A DNA stretch of 31,446 nucleotides from NCBI GenBank assembly GCA_003568945.1, contig BDIP01000032.1:9463-40908 (forward strand). Reading direction: 5' to 3'. Positions 8,801 through 19,900 of this stretch are shown here, piece by piece. The notes beneath the pieces are model-generated. The model was not told where the DNA came from, made no database searches, and saw nothing but the letters and a program-made list of their open reading frames with translations. Source of the DNA: Kipferlia bialata (taxonomy: Eukaryota; Fornicata). A program made the translations under genes and the position numbers. Each line of letters starts with the position of its first letter. Position 1 is the first letter of the stretch.

Positions 8801-11719
8801 CGAAATCCCATTACAGCATCCTATCAATAGTAATACTATATAGAGATACTATTGTAGTATCTCTATATATGCAGTGTGTTGTATCCAATATGCCTTCTCC
8901 TATTTGACAATTCAGAGACATCTACCGCCAACCACTCCCTGCGTCCTGGCTTCCTACCCCTCCTCAACGTCATACTCCCTATGCCTGACTATATGGAGGG
9001 GCACGGAGATGCATACCGGCTGCTGCTACATGGCTCACCTCTCCTCCAATTTGACAGAGATAGAGCAGCCACCCTGCGGTGCCTGAGAGTTGCACTAGAG
9101 AGAGGTATACACCATCATAGCACGTATATATCAATTCCTGACCCTCCCATTGTATTGTGTGGTAATAGTTATCTCTGAAAGATCCACTCACTCGTTAGAC
9201 ACCGTCACCGATGTCGGGGATCTGGTGACGGGGCCCAAGTCCCTTCCCGCACTCATATACCCACTGCTCAAAGTGAAGTATGAGGAGCAAGACATATCCC
9301 TGGCGACGCAGGTATGGAGTCATAGCATACAATCTGCAAGGACTATCGGATACCCATATTAGGTCATGCCTCTCTAACTGAATATGTATGGTCCAGTATT
9401 GTATTTCTCTCTCCTTTCTATCTCCCTTTGCGGTCAATCATCAATGTATTTGTATATCCCTCTAATACTCAGATGCTAGGAGAAGCCATGTTTGTGCTGT
9501 GGGTGCTCGCAGACAAGGGTATGTGACACGCTATGTATACTGACTATATTGTGATACGTAATCACATGTGTGTTATGTGATGCGTATATACAATGTATTT
9601 TTCAACCCCAGTGGAATCACCTGAGCAGGAAGTGTCAATCCTGCGTCCAGCCTTAGAGCCCCTCTGTCAGTCTTTCTTAGACTGCAAGGTGAGTATCAGT
9701 ATCAGTATATATAGAAAGATACTGATACTAATACTGAGGTGACCAAGTCTGTCCAGAAGGGTGGGGGCGTCATCTCACTCCTGTTGCTGCGCACTGTACT
9801 GCGGGTCCAGGGCAGAGGTACAAATATGTATACACACACATAGATATATATATATACATATATATGAACATGTGTGTGTCAGGATCGTCCACTCTTGGTG
9901 CCCTCTATTATTGATTCTTACATATTCTCATTCAACTACCAGTGTGGAAGCGTAATGACCCTCACTCCCAGCCCCATTTTCTCAACCAGAGTACATTCCC
10001 CAAGTCCACAAGACTGTCATCAAGGTATAGTTATATTGATCCTCACGGGAGTCACATCGAGAATTTCACACAATACACCCTTGTTGCGATATATCTGGTA
10101 TAGTATCTATATGTATGTGTATACTATGTCGCCAAACCCCTCGTTGCCTGTTGACAGTGCTTAATCACCCCAATGACCCTAGATTCTCAACTGGAAGAGG
10201 ATCCAGAACATACAGTCAATGTGTGCCATGGTGCTCTTCAACATGGCTGGGGTGGAAGGTGACCCATGGTGATACACAATTACACATATATATACTATAT
10301 GATGATACAAAATTTACTGTGGTGGAAGGTGTACATGTAGAGTATAGTGACACATATACATACAGGCCACCGGCAGTGGAAGAAATGAGGTGATATGCAA
10401 TATTACTGTACCGTTAACTATCCATGAATTGTGCATCCAACCTCAGAGACTCACTCACCTTCTCGCATGTGTGAAAGCGCCACTGTCCAGAGCCTCACAA
10501 CATACATCTCTCAGTACTCTGATGTGAGTGGCGTCATGTTCAAACTCCCAGTCTGGAGGTTGCTCGCTCTCTGGTCAGCAAACCGTACGTCATCATTCAA
10601 ACTCCATAGTGAAATGTGTATCTACTTCGTACAACACGGTGTAAAGTTTGACTCTTAGCTGTTGAGTACAGAGGGTTCTCTTTCATAATGGTCTCACCGC
10701 AGCTGGGAACGAGAAGCCTCTGACAAAGGGCAAGGTCAACACAATGCTCTCCTTCTGTCCCTTCCAGGTTTGTCCTTCTAATGTGATGCTACGTATTGTG
10801 TACTACCTTTCAATAGAGTCAGTGGTACACGAGAGCAATACAACTTAACGTAAAGAGAGTACAACTTGAAATCACTCGGGATTCTATGTATCTGGATACT
10901 TTACCATCATCACAAGTGAATTAGTGTCCAGATTAATGAGTCAAGTATGCATATATATATTCATAGTCATTCGTATCTTACTCTCTTAGAACGTAAAGCG
11001 TATCTCTTATACCAGTACCCTCAGGAGAGGCTGGAGTGGTACACAGCCAGGGTCTCCAAGTACAAGAGGGCTCATTCGCTAGAGGCCATCTACAAGTGCA
11101 CCACCAACAGGTACAGGACAGGATATTCTTTTCCTTAGCCTATACGTATGAACTTAGTAACTATCTAAGAGGATCGATACCTAAGATCACGATTGCGTTC
11201 ATTCATTTCATGCTATATCTCACCTGTTAGTGATGGAGTGACCAGTTCCACAGCAGGGTGTGTAATTGATTGGCCTGTAATGTAATGTATACTCCACCAT
11301 CTTTCTTTCCATACTCAATATAGCGAGGGAGTGACCGGTGCCACATCAGACCACAGAGGCCCAGAGAGTGTTAAGCTCATACTGGCAGAGATACACCAGC
11401 TGGCACAGATACTGGAGGCCTTCTTCAAGGTGCGAACGGCCATCTGAACACACATTCTGAATACACATTCTGAGATGCTTACTATTGTGACTCAATATGC
11501 ATCAACGGTGAAAATGTCGTAATTACCCACCCTGTATACCAATTATCACCAACCCAGTGGAAGGGGGCAGAACCAAAGAAGCAGGAGTCCCCTTCAGAGG
11601 AAAGGCCAGAGACAGTCACTTCCTCAACCGACAAGTCCAGTGACCAGTCTATCACACTCATCCGCATCCTCTACATCTGCATAGCCTTCTGTGTGTATTC
11701 CTATGCCGTATGGTCATAG
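5890..11719 (+). CDS. Helical-repeat (armadillo-like) protein with C-terminal hydrophobic tail
   Basis: Exons: 5890-6284, 6501-6604, 6710-6784, 6964-7072, 7468-7520, 7661-7726, 7817-8122, 8212-8328, 8526-8599, 8687-8732, 8916-9104, 9199-9311, 9473-9518, 9612-9688, 9757-9817, 9990-10024, 10183-10258, 10447-10584, 10703-10767, 11016-11110, 11324-11429, 11558-11719. Total 2508 nt, 835 residues. Residues 1-131 are low-complexity and acidic. From about 150 it is a run of Leu-rich helix pairs (LLREMCTLLIKGAETLV, CELLFESGILSALTDIA, TLRCLRVALE, MCAMVLFNMAGVE), as in armadillo/HEAT solenoids. A Glu/Asp/Ser-rich insert lies near 284-345. The last 22 residues (from ITLIRILYIC) are hydrophobic and could be a tail anchor. 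The ATG is supported by the paralogue's matching MP-E start. The exon 8 and exon 20 acceptors are the least certain. Such folds usually bind proteins; the specific function is unknown. Confidence 0.8.
7137..7376 (+). repeat. Copies of the end of exon 6964-7072 in the following intron
   Basis: Decayed copies of the exon end lie at 7137-7156 (AACTTTGACGGTATGGCTAG with GTATGT), 7291-7306 (CTGATGTGGTGGCCAG) and 7365-7376 (CAACTTTGATGT). Together they fill a 395-bp intron that otherwise has only TA-rich sequence. Confidence 0.65.
8837..8869. repeat. Perfect 15-bp inverted repeat with 3-nt loop, intronic
   Basis: Arms 8837-8851 and 8855-8869 (TATAGAGATACTA core) are perfectly complementary around the loop TTG, inside the intron between exons 8687-8732 and 8916-9104. 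Confidence 0.9.
9692..9729. repeat. 12-bp inverted repeat spanning most of a 68-nt intron
   Basis: AGTATCAGTATC (9692-9703) pairs with GATACTGATACT (9718-9729) within the intron 9689-9756. It begins three bases after the exon end and would bring donor and acceptor closer. Confidence 0.8.
11228..11253 (+). repeat. Intronic 5' copy of exon 11324-11429
   Basis: TGATGGAGTGACCAGTTCCA after TTAG echoes the exon start CGAGGGAGTGACCGGTGCCA. It would carry its own acceptor. Further upstream the intron shows nothing else. Confidence 0.7.
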
Positions 11720-11869
11720 GGCATGAGACAGAGGGCAATGACTGAGAGCCTCAGTCTGAGACATGGACAGCACAGAGACGAATAGAGAGAGAGGTGGATT
11801 AATATTTCTTCTGTATGTATTCCTGTGCCATATGGTGTTACGTCCTAGGAGGAGAGGGCAATGACTGAG
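11690..11869 (+). repeat. Duplication of the stop-codon region of gene 2
   Basis: About 59 bp at 11690-11749 (end of last exon, stop TAG, then GGGCAATGACTGAGA) is repeated at 11811-11869, 121 bp downstream. The copy has TATTCCTGTGCCATATGGT for TATTCCTATGCCGTATGGT and no longer has the stop at the matching place. It lies in the 3' flank and is not translated in the model. Confidence 0.8.
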
Positions 11870-12329
11870 ACATAGACACAGTATAGCAGTCTGTAAAGTA
11901 TCCCCAAACACACCTCCAGTTTCCAAGAGACATCAGAGTACAATTGAGACTTGAGAGAGTCTTTATCACTTAGTAATTATCCTACACACTGTATATACAA
12001 GAACGAGTCGCAAACAGCCTGTTATACTGTAACTAAGTGGTGCTAGATCCGACCCACATGGATTATTGTCACAATTCTACTATTTGCATTGTAAACTCAG
12101 TGTATTATCGGAATAGTATACATGTATGAGCGTATGCTGGTACCCATACACGGATACATGTGTGCATCTCTCGATGGTTTACCGGCCGCAACAGACCACA
12201 ATCAGAGAGACAGAGAGCCACACTGATAGTCGGACCGTTCGTCATCGAACGGTGCCAACGTCATACGTCTCACCCTCCGTGTATATACTAACCCACACTC
12301 TCTAGGAAGATAGAGAGAGAGAGAGACTA
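11720..12329. other. Intergenic region between genes 2 and 3
   Basis: 610 bp without a gene. It holds the stop-region duplication (to 11869), about 350 bp with no recognised element, then the hairpin and motif at 12234-12269. A short GA-rich run (12307-12325) lies just before the ATG. Confidence 0.6.
12234..12269 (+). promoter_or_regulatory. Hairpin plus CATACGTC motif upstream of the 7TM gene
   Basis: ACCGTTCG-TCAT-CGAACGGT (12234-12253) is a perfect 8-bp stem. It is followed by ACGTCATACGTC (12258-12269), 60 bp before the ATG. The phosphodiesterase start has ACCGTTCATACGTC 40 bp upstream on its own strand. Promoter function is inferred. Confidence 0.4.
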
Positions 12330-15300
12330 ATGGGAGATGAGTATGAGTATACTCTGCCTATGAGGTATCTCCTAGGGGGTGTGGTGGAACTGGTGGCTGG
12401 GCTGCTCGCACTCTATGCCCTGTGTTGTCAGGTACGGACACTTACTTCTGATACCCACACACTCCTATTTGGATACAGCAATAGCCATGGGTATGTATCC
12501 TGTAACACTCATGTCCCCTCACTCCTCTAGAGTTAGTGAATGTCTATGGTACTCTCTCCCCAGACCCAGCAGAAGAGGGTCACTTATCCCTATAGAGTAT
12601 ATTAAAACTGTACATATAATTACTATATTGTATTCATAACACTAGGTCTCTCCCCCCAGAAGGGTGGGTTTACTTATACCATACTATAACTGCAATGTAT
12701 TCATAACACTATGTCTCTCTCATAGTACTATATCCTCTCTCACATCAGACCCAGCAGAAGAGGAGGCCCTCACTCATACTGTAATGTACTTCAATATAAC
12801 ACACTATTATGGTACCTATATGGGTATACGGTGTATGAGTCTAACATCAGACCCAGCAGAAGATGCGACTCACTCACACAGTATTGAAGTATGTATATAG
12901 TGCTATTGTATCACTGATAGAGTACACATATAAGAGTGTCTCTCTCACCCCAGACCCAGCAGAAGAGGAGGCTGAAGAAGGGCCCCTGCTCTTGGCACAG
13001 CAAGAGAGCCAGACAAGAAGTGACACGGTCACAGGTACTGACTCTCTCTCTCTGTCTCAATATATGTATATATATCTTGGGTCTGCATTTGCACAGCAAG
13101 AGAGCCAGACAAGAAGTGACGAGGTCACAGGTACTGAAGCACTATCTCTCTCTCTCTTTCTTTCTCTGCCGCTATATATGTATACATATCTTGAATCTGC
13201 TCCTGGAACAGCGAGAGAGCCAGACAGGGGGTAGTGACAAGATGACGCCTACTGGTCTCAGTCTCTCTCTTCCTCTTTCTACATGTGAATTCCTAGGTAA
13301 CAGGTATTGAGCAGGAGGTGACACGGTCACATGTATGGACCCCCCCTCTCTCTAGACATATTTTCGTCTCAATACACTGTATACTGTATACAGAGAGCCT
13401 CTATATTATATAGACTATATGTCCTCTCACATCCAGCTCATGCTACTTACAGCAGTCCTCGGCCATGCAGTCAGGTACTCGTTCTTCTCTCTCCCTCTCT
13501 CTCTTTATCTCTCCCTCTCTTCCTCTACCCCCTCATTGTCGGCCATGCAGTCAGGTGTGTGTTAATATCTCTCTCTTCCTCTCTCTTTCTCTATCCCCTT
13601 AGTGCCAGGGTTGCTTAGGTTACTCTCTCACTATCTCTCCCTCTCCACCCATACTACCAGGACTGAGGTTCGTCTCTCTCTCTCTCCCCATCTACACCCT
13701 TATTCTCAGAACTGCCTGGGCCTTTGCGATGCCTCTGTCCAATGACCAACTGCCATTCCTGCCAAAACTGGCCATGAACAGGTACTCTATGACTCATAAA
13801 TTATGAGTATGTATACAATCACCATTATTATCCAGCATATATACAATAAATATCCTATACATACTATATACACTGGCTACGCACAGGTACTATAATAGAA
13901 TGTATATGTGTTATCTAACCTGACTCCCATATCAATCGGCATATTATAATTATACACTTTCCCATATATAGTATATAGTATATATATATTCTATATACAC
14001 TGTATGGTGTAACTCTCTCACCCTAGACTGTCCACCCTGCTGCTGTTCCTGTCCTTCAGCATGTACATCAACCAGTGTCTGCTGGTGTCATCAAGGTAAA
14101 TGCATGCAACTACTACATTTTTGTGAATATATGAGTGAGGTATATTAGTATAGTCTAAAGATAATCTAAGATTATCTTTAGACTAAAGATTAGACATCAA
14201 CCAGTGTTTGCTGGACCAGCAGACTCTGCTGGTATCAAGGTACATGAATGTAACGATACATATTGACATATATATATCAACAAATACACGTTAGCAGTTA
14301 GTAACTATAATAGTTACTAACTATTCTAAAGTGTGGGTTGTCTCTTCCACCCACCCCAGCTATGTCATGTCAGAGAGGTCACTTCCTAGACACATCATCA
14401 ATGCAGTCACATGGGTTGTGGCATGCACATCAGGTACATATATGTCACCATGCATCATATTCATCCATGTGTATAGTACGTCTCTACCCTCAGGAGCCAT
14501 CATTGTGTACTATGTCACCATGTAGTATATGCATACATGTATATATACATATATATCTACGTAGTTATGGTAGTCTCTACCCTCAGGAGCCATCATGGTG
14601 TACTATGTCACCATGTGGCTATTGTGCACTGACGATGCTGTAGCAAGAGAGCTGCCATTCACCAAGTATGACCTGGTAAGTGTGTGTGTGTGTCTCTCTC
14701 TCTCTTTCTCTCTTTCTCTCTCTCACTCTACTTCGTATCTTACAATACACACTACTTCAATTCAGTACTATTTCGTGGTATTATGGGTGTTTGTGGCCTA
14801 TATACCAATCAAATAAAAAAGTCTCTCTTTTCATCCCTCTAGTACTAACATCCAGTATTACGTCGTCTTTGTCTGGGTGTTTGTGGCCATAATGTTCCTC
14901 TTAGCCGGAAGGGCCATCAAAGGGTACGTTTTACGTAACGTACAAAGACAATGACTACTAGTCTCTATTCATGAATATCAAGGCTAGAGCCTTATATGTT
15001 TTATATGGATATTGTTCACAGGGATATCATAGGGTATGTAGGCATATATCATTGTATATATCAACCCTATCATTCCAGGCAGCTACAATTGATCATGGTA
15101 AGCTGTCTAACTTGTCACTCTCGGTCACTCCCTTACTCTCTATATCTTACTCCCAGTGAATTTGTATATATATTCAAATACAATTGTGTATATATACGTG
15201 CATCTGACTTCCAGGCAGCTTGAGCTGATCATGATCAGCTGTCTGCCCCATGTTTCTCTCTCTCTCTATCTCAGCATATACATATGTATCTATATATATT

Positions 15301-16625
15301 AACACATAATAGCCAATATCTGACTCCCAGGCAGCTGATCATGGCTAGCTCTATCGGAGGAACAAAGGTAAGCTATTCTCTGGCATACATACGTAATATG
15401 TAATTTATGACCATCGACCAACCTCGTGTATGTTGTTCTGTTAGTCACTATACACATTCTAACAGATTTCAATTCCCGATAACTCACCTCAGAACGAGAG
15501 AGACTTCTCCCCCCTGATCAGACAGCTCAAGGTGGGGATGGCAGTCAATTCCTGATGATGATGTAACCTCCTATATATTAGTAATATATAATATAATACA
15601 ATATAATATAATATAATAATACATCTAATAAATCAAGGTCTCTTCTGCCATTGGTGCCGTTTGTGCAGTGGGCAGAGGCATCGCATACCTCCTGTGGTCA
15701 TTCAGAGACAACCCAGGTACTTGTATGTGGACCTCTCACTCTCTTCCTGTCTCTCTATGTGTATATATTCATATACATATATAGTGTGTGCACTCACTCC
15801 AGATGTATGGAACCTGCCAGAGGGCTGGGACCTCTGTATCTCCCTCTCTCTCTATGTATATATATATTCATATATGTATGTATGTCCCCTCACTCCAGAT
15901 GTATGGAACCTGCCAGAGGGATGGGACCTCTGGGTGTTCTTCTTCCTACCAGACGTTGTCCCTACAGGTATGAGACTAGTATTTTACCCGTTATGCCATT
16001 CCATCACATGCTATGCATCGGACATGACCTCTAATCAGCTAATTGGGTGATAGTAGCGCTGACTGACCAGTCACCATGTCCAGAACAGTATTACTTATTA
16101 TTACAACTATATACATTTTTACTTTCCTTCAAAGGATAGGAAACATCGGAAATGACCTCTACTAACTGTCCAGTCACCATATCCCTCCTTGTGCTCGGCA
16201 AGGCCCCATTGACAAAGAACAAGAGAGCAAGGTGGGTGCTATCTCTACATAGTAATACAGATAGAAGTACTATTGGTATTATTGATGCTATTGTGTTGTC
16301 TTAGCAAACTGGGTATTCTATCTACTATTGGGTGGTCCAGCGGTATTGTTTGTGTTATGATCAAGTACCTCTCTCAATGATTGAGTAATACATTAACCCA
16401 GTGGAGTGAGTCTGAGCTCTGGCAAGAACCACATGCCACCAGTCATTCCCAATCCCTTGATCACACAGGTGAATATGCTATACATTAGTATATACATGTA
16501 TTCTGTTATACATACATTTGATCTCCATCGCTGCTTCAATGTCAATACCTGTCCTATTCTCTCTCTAATTTGAACAGGGTTCCAGGCCAGTTGCTATGGG
16601 TACTGTCCAGGATAGTGTGCTGTGA
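12330..16625 (+). CDS. Seven-transmembrane protein resembling the GPR137/TOM1 family
   Basis: Exons: 12330-12431, 12954-13034, 13437-13474, 13710-13781, 14027-14095, 14360-14433, 14587-14675, 14856-14923, 15331-15367, 15466-15531, 15638-15716, 15899-15967, 16174-16231, 16402-16468, 16578-16625. Total 1017 nt, 338 residues. Hydrophobic segments lie near residues 12-33, 62-83, 99-118, 134-160 (perhaps counting as two), 176-196, 233-254 and 267-290, giving about seven spans. A very basic loop (about 36-60, with KRRLKK and SKRAR) follows the first. The last span reads FFFLPDVVPT, like the E-L/I-L-P-T/S pattern ending the THH1/TOM1/TOM3 and GPR137 domain. The preceding AIGAVCAVGRGIAYLLWSF aligns with that family's penultimate helix. 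Those proteins sit in plasma, vacuolar or lysosomal membranes. The family call rests on topology and a few motifs, so orphan 7TM remains possible. Confidence 0.65.
12564..12953 (+). repeat. Three 5' copies of exon 12954-13034
   Basis: ACCCAGCAGAAGA(G/T)G starts at 12564, 12749 and 12851 before the real exon at 12954. Spacings are 185, 102 and 103 bp. Each follows CAG. Together they make up much of the longest intron of the plus-strand genes (522 bp). Confidence 0.85.
13091..13241 (+). repeat. Two 3' copies of exon 12954-13034
   Basis: 13091-13130 repeats the exon end (GCACAGCAAGAGAGCCAG to GAGGTCACAG) with a GTACTG donor identical to the real one. 13206-13241 is a more decayed copy. (CT)n runs separate them. 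A fragment GGAGGTGACACGGTCACA near 13314-13331 may be a fourth. Confidence 0.85.
13537..13554 (+). repeat. Intronic 3' copy of exon 13437-13474
   Basis: TCGGCCATGCAGTCAG plus a GTGTGT donor repeats the exon end. CT-rich sequence surrounds it. Confidence 0.75.
14152..14184. repeat. Perfect 15-bp inverted repeat with TAA loop, intronic
   Basis: AGTCTAAAGATAATC (14152-14166) and GATTATCTTTAGACT (14170-14184) flank the loop TAA, in the intron after exon 14027-14095. Confidence 0.9.
14194..14239 (+). repeat. Intronic 3' copy of exon 14027-14095
   Basis: ACATCAACCAGTGT(T)TGCTG with a 12-base insertion, then CTGCTGGTATCAAG and a GTACAT donor, repeats the exon end. Confidence 0.8.
14297..14321. repeat. 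Perfect 11-bp inverted repeat with TAA loop, intronic
   Basis: GTTAGTAACTA (14297-14307), loop TAA, TAGTTACTAAC (14311-14321), in the same intron as the 14152 hairpin and with the same loop. Confidence 0.9.
14494..14523 (+). repeat. Intronic 5' copy of exon 14587-14675
   Basis: After CCCTCAG, 30 bases (GAGCCATCATTGTGTACTAT, then GTCACCATGT) repeat the exon start with one change, then meet a stop and intron. Offset 93 bp. Confidence 0.85.
14766..14798 (+). repeat. Intronic 5' copy of exon 14856-14923
   Basis: TACTATTTCGTGGTATTATG and the following GGTGTTTGTGGCC after TTCAG repeat the exon start and code nearly the same hydrophobic peptide (YYFVVLWVFVA). Offset 90 bp. Confidence 0.85.
15079..15240 (+). 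repeat. Two 5' copies of exon 15331-15367, one containing an 18-bp palindrome
   Basis: GCAGCT..TTGATCATG at 15079-15097 and GCAGCTTGAGCTGATCATG from 15215, each after TTCCAG, echo the exon start GCAGCTGATCATG. The second includes AGCTGATCATGATCAGCT (15223-15240), a perfect palindrome. The 407-bp intron 14924-15330 otherwise holds a GTACGTT/AACGTAC stem at its donor (14924-14943). Confidence 0.75.
15803..15836 (+). repeat. Intronic 5' copy of exon 15899-15967
   Basis: ATGTATGGAACCTGCCAGAG and the following GGCTGGGACCTCTG, after CACTCCAG, matches the real exon start with a single difference. Offset 96 bp. Confidence 0.9.
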
Positions 16626-16912
16626 TAACACAATGTTTCCACAAAAGAGTGAGTAGACTCTACTGTGTAGAGTAATAGTGTTACTTGTGTCCAGAATTAG
16701 GCCAGAATTAGTAGTGTTAGGATTCTTACTTAGAATAGTATATGCGCCCCTAACAGTGAATAGACTGCCTGCGGTGCTCTGATTATTGATTTCATCTCGT
16801 TTCATGCACCGTTTGTATATCGGAATTTTCCGATTCTGAGGCTGCTTGCTTCGTCCCCTCCTGGCCGCATGCTCTCTCTCACCCCCTGCTGGCAGCAACA
16901 TACTATATATAC
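16626..16912. other. Intergenic region between genes 3 and 4, with putative promoter motif
   Basis: 287 bp. CGTTTCATGCAC at 16798-16809 and TCGGAATTTTCCGATTCTG at 16820-16838 (inverted repeat TCGGAA/TTCCGA, then the CCGATTCTG shared with gene 2) lie 75-115 bp before the ATG at 16913. Nothing else recognised. Confidence 0.45.
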
Positions 16913-19900
16913 ATGCCACCGGAAGGCATTGAGTTGCCGTATACCGCGGGTACCCTGGTAGTTGAAGAGAGGGAGAGCAGAGAATGTGTGGGGACTCTAG
17001 ACGACAGAGGGTCAGGGCATGAGCGTATCTTTCTCTCTGAGTGTGCACAACCTCCTGAGGAGGGAGGGGGAGTTGGAGAGAGCACTAATACACCCACTGT
17101 TGATGAGTGTGTAACGAATGTGCAGCAGGAAGCGGATATGACAGTGTGTAAGTGTGATGATACATCTGAGAGAGAGGGAGAGAGAGAGAGGCTTCAGACA
17201 CTCTCAGCACCCTCCAGTGATGCAGACACTCAGACGATGAGGTCAGATATACTCTCTCTTGTTTCTAACACCTTCAATGTCACCCCCCTCCCCCCTTCCT
17301 TTCTCTTCCTATATCAAGAGCAGGATATTTGACTCTCTGTCATCAATACCCCTTGCTCCTCATCCTAGGGACGTAGATGCCCATCTCATCCACTGTGTAT
17401 CCACGGGGGATGACATTGTGCAGTACCTTGTTGAGATAGAGACCTCTCTATCCGAGTGTACAGGTGCGTAGTGTATTCATATGGATTCCTACTCTAACTT
17501 GGAAGCTCACTCAGGTCCACTTACCTCATCCCCCTCTGTCAAGTCCTCTCTCTCTCTCTCTAACAATATATATATCTACCTCTCTCTATCTCACCCAAGA
17601 CCACCTGCCCCCCACCCCCTCACCCTCCGGTGGTGAGATATGTTCCCGCCTTATGAAGACTGTACACAGACTTGTACAGGAGCCACACAATTGGGACGTG
17701 GTGCAGAGGTATATTATGCAATAGTGTATATAAATATACAAATATGTATACGTGTAAGTGTGTGTATATATGGTACTTGTACCTGGGCCACACAACTGCG
17801 ACATGGTGCAGAAGTATATATAGTTCATGGTATGGTGGCTGTGATACATCAATTAGTGTACATATATATGTGCGTATATATATGTTTGTGTATATATGTA
17901 TAGATATGACTCCTCTTGCATCTACTCCAACTTTGACTTGACTATATTTCAGATCCTCAATATGAAGTTCATATTATGAACCCTACTCACCTTCAGTATC
18001 CTAGAGATCCTGACACGCCTTGCTGAGAGCAACACTCTCGTGGGAACAGGTATGACACGGTTCTTTTGGGCACCTACTTCCTTTAGAGTCTATCATAGCA
18101 TTTCTGTTCTCTATATATTCAATTCTAAGTCTATATATTGTATATATACTGGATAGGATATACACTTCTCTTCTATTTATTTCGGTCAGTGACAAGTTGT
18201 CACTGGGTGCTCTCTTTGTGCGTTCATATAGTCTCAAATGTCCACCAGATATAGTGCCGCAATGTACTGTAATATGTATGTATCTGCGTTATCTACGCTT
18301 AACCCCCAGAGAGGAGTGGGGTTACCACCAAGGAGGTCACATATGCCCAATATCTACTAGATGCAGGTAGAGTAACACATTATAAGACTAGATATGCCTC
18401 AAACACCATCATGGCTATTCACTGGTGTTCTAGAAACCTACATATGTGCTCTGGTATCCTTTGGAAGTTTGATCATATATCCCACGTATGGCGTTGCTGT
18501 TGGTGGTGTTTGTGTCCCCCCTCTCACTACCAGGTGTCAGTGACTGTCTGCAACAGGTACTGGACGCTGTTGCTGCCGAGGGTCTGTACTTGAACGGCCT
18601 TGACCCTATGAGGGGCATGGGTCTGGATACAGATGGTACTGAATCTCAGTCAACATCAGAAGAGAGGGAGGGAGAGGGTGGTCCAGTGTCTCTATCTTCT
18701 GCAGAGACCAACACACTGCAGGACGGGGTCAGTGACGTGTCTGGTGTACGTGACGCTCTCACCAGTGGAGATGGAAACATGACAAGAGAGGGAGAGGGAG
18801 AGGGAGGGTGGGAGGGTGAGGAGGTGAAGACTGACGCTGAGAACCAAGAGCCTGAGAAGGTGTCTTCTACAGCTAGTGAGGGAGACAGAGTGGAAGACGG
18901 AGAGTGGGACAGGGATACCTCACCAACCTACGAAGATCTTCTCTCGTCCAAGTTCCAGGCTCTAAAGGTACCACCTTCTACACTGACCACTGTCTGGTTC
19001 CTCTTGTACTTATAGAGGGACGTATTTGTCAAGTGAGTAGTATGACCTCAGGTTGTCTCTAGTCAAGTAGCCAGGTACCGTGTCCTTGCCATTGAAAGGG
19101 GCGCTGCAGTTGCCCCAGACCACTCCCAGCAGACATCGACCAAGACTGGTGTGGATACCAAGAGCAAGGCTCTATCAACTGTGTGTGGGGATCACTCTCT
19201 AGTGCAGCAGAGAGAGGCACTAGCAGCAATATCTGAGGCTGCTCTACAGCTGGGTATCTGTGTCATGAGACGGACACCTAGCTCCAGCCACCAGAGGCTG
19301 TTTGACGATGGTATCCTGTCCGCACTCCTGTCTGTGGCAGAGACATGTCTAGAGGTATATATATATTATCTATATTATATGAAAACCAGGTAGTTATATA
19401 CATTATATATATAATGCGTATACCAGGTAGATATATATATTCACATACCTAGCAATTACATGTATATGTAAACGAAATTCGTTTAACGAATCCATTCCTA
19501 GACACCTCTACATGATTAAAGGCACTCTCTCTCATGTCAGGTTGTGCCCTCTGTCGCTCGGTTCACAAGACTTCTCCTTGTGAGTGGTGAGTGACTGTCC
19601 ACTATTGGTCCATGCTATGATACAAGCTATTTTTCTGCATACTCTTCCTACTCACCACTAGATAGCTCAATCGACCAGGGTACCCTGCGCCCTGATTTCC
19701 TTCCCCTGCTAGAGAGGTGTGTAATATTCCTCCTAGTGATATCTCTCTGATGCGACAGGATACGTCATTCAAACACTTTTGTCTCACGTAGGATTGTGCC
19801 CAAGCCGCAGTCTGCTGAGTACTGGACAGCGTGGAGCACCAATGTCTACAGAGCCATGACTCTCCAGTGCCTCAAGAGTGCACTCAGCAGAGGTAAGGAG

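Noticed and set aside
14152-14321. Miniature transposon ends
   Set aside because: No internal sequence between arms beyond three bases and no target-site duplications; too small for a transposon.
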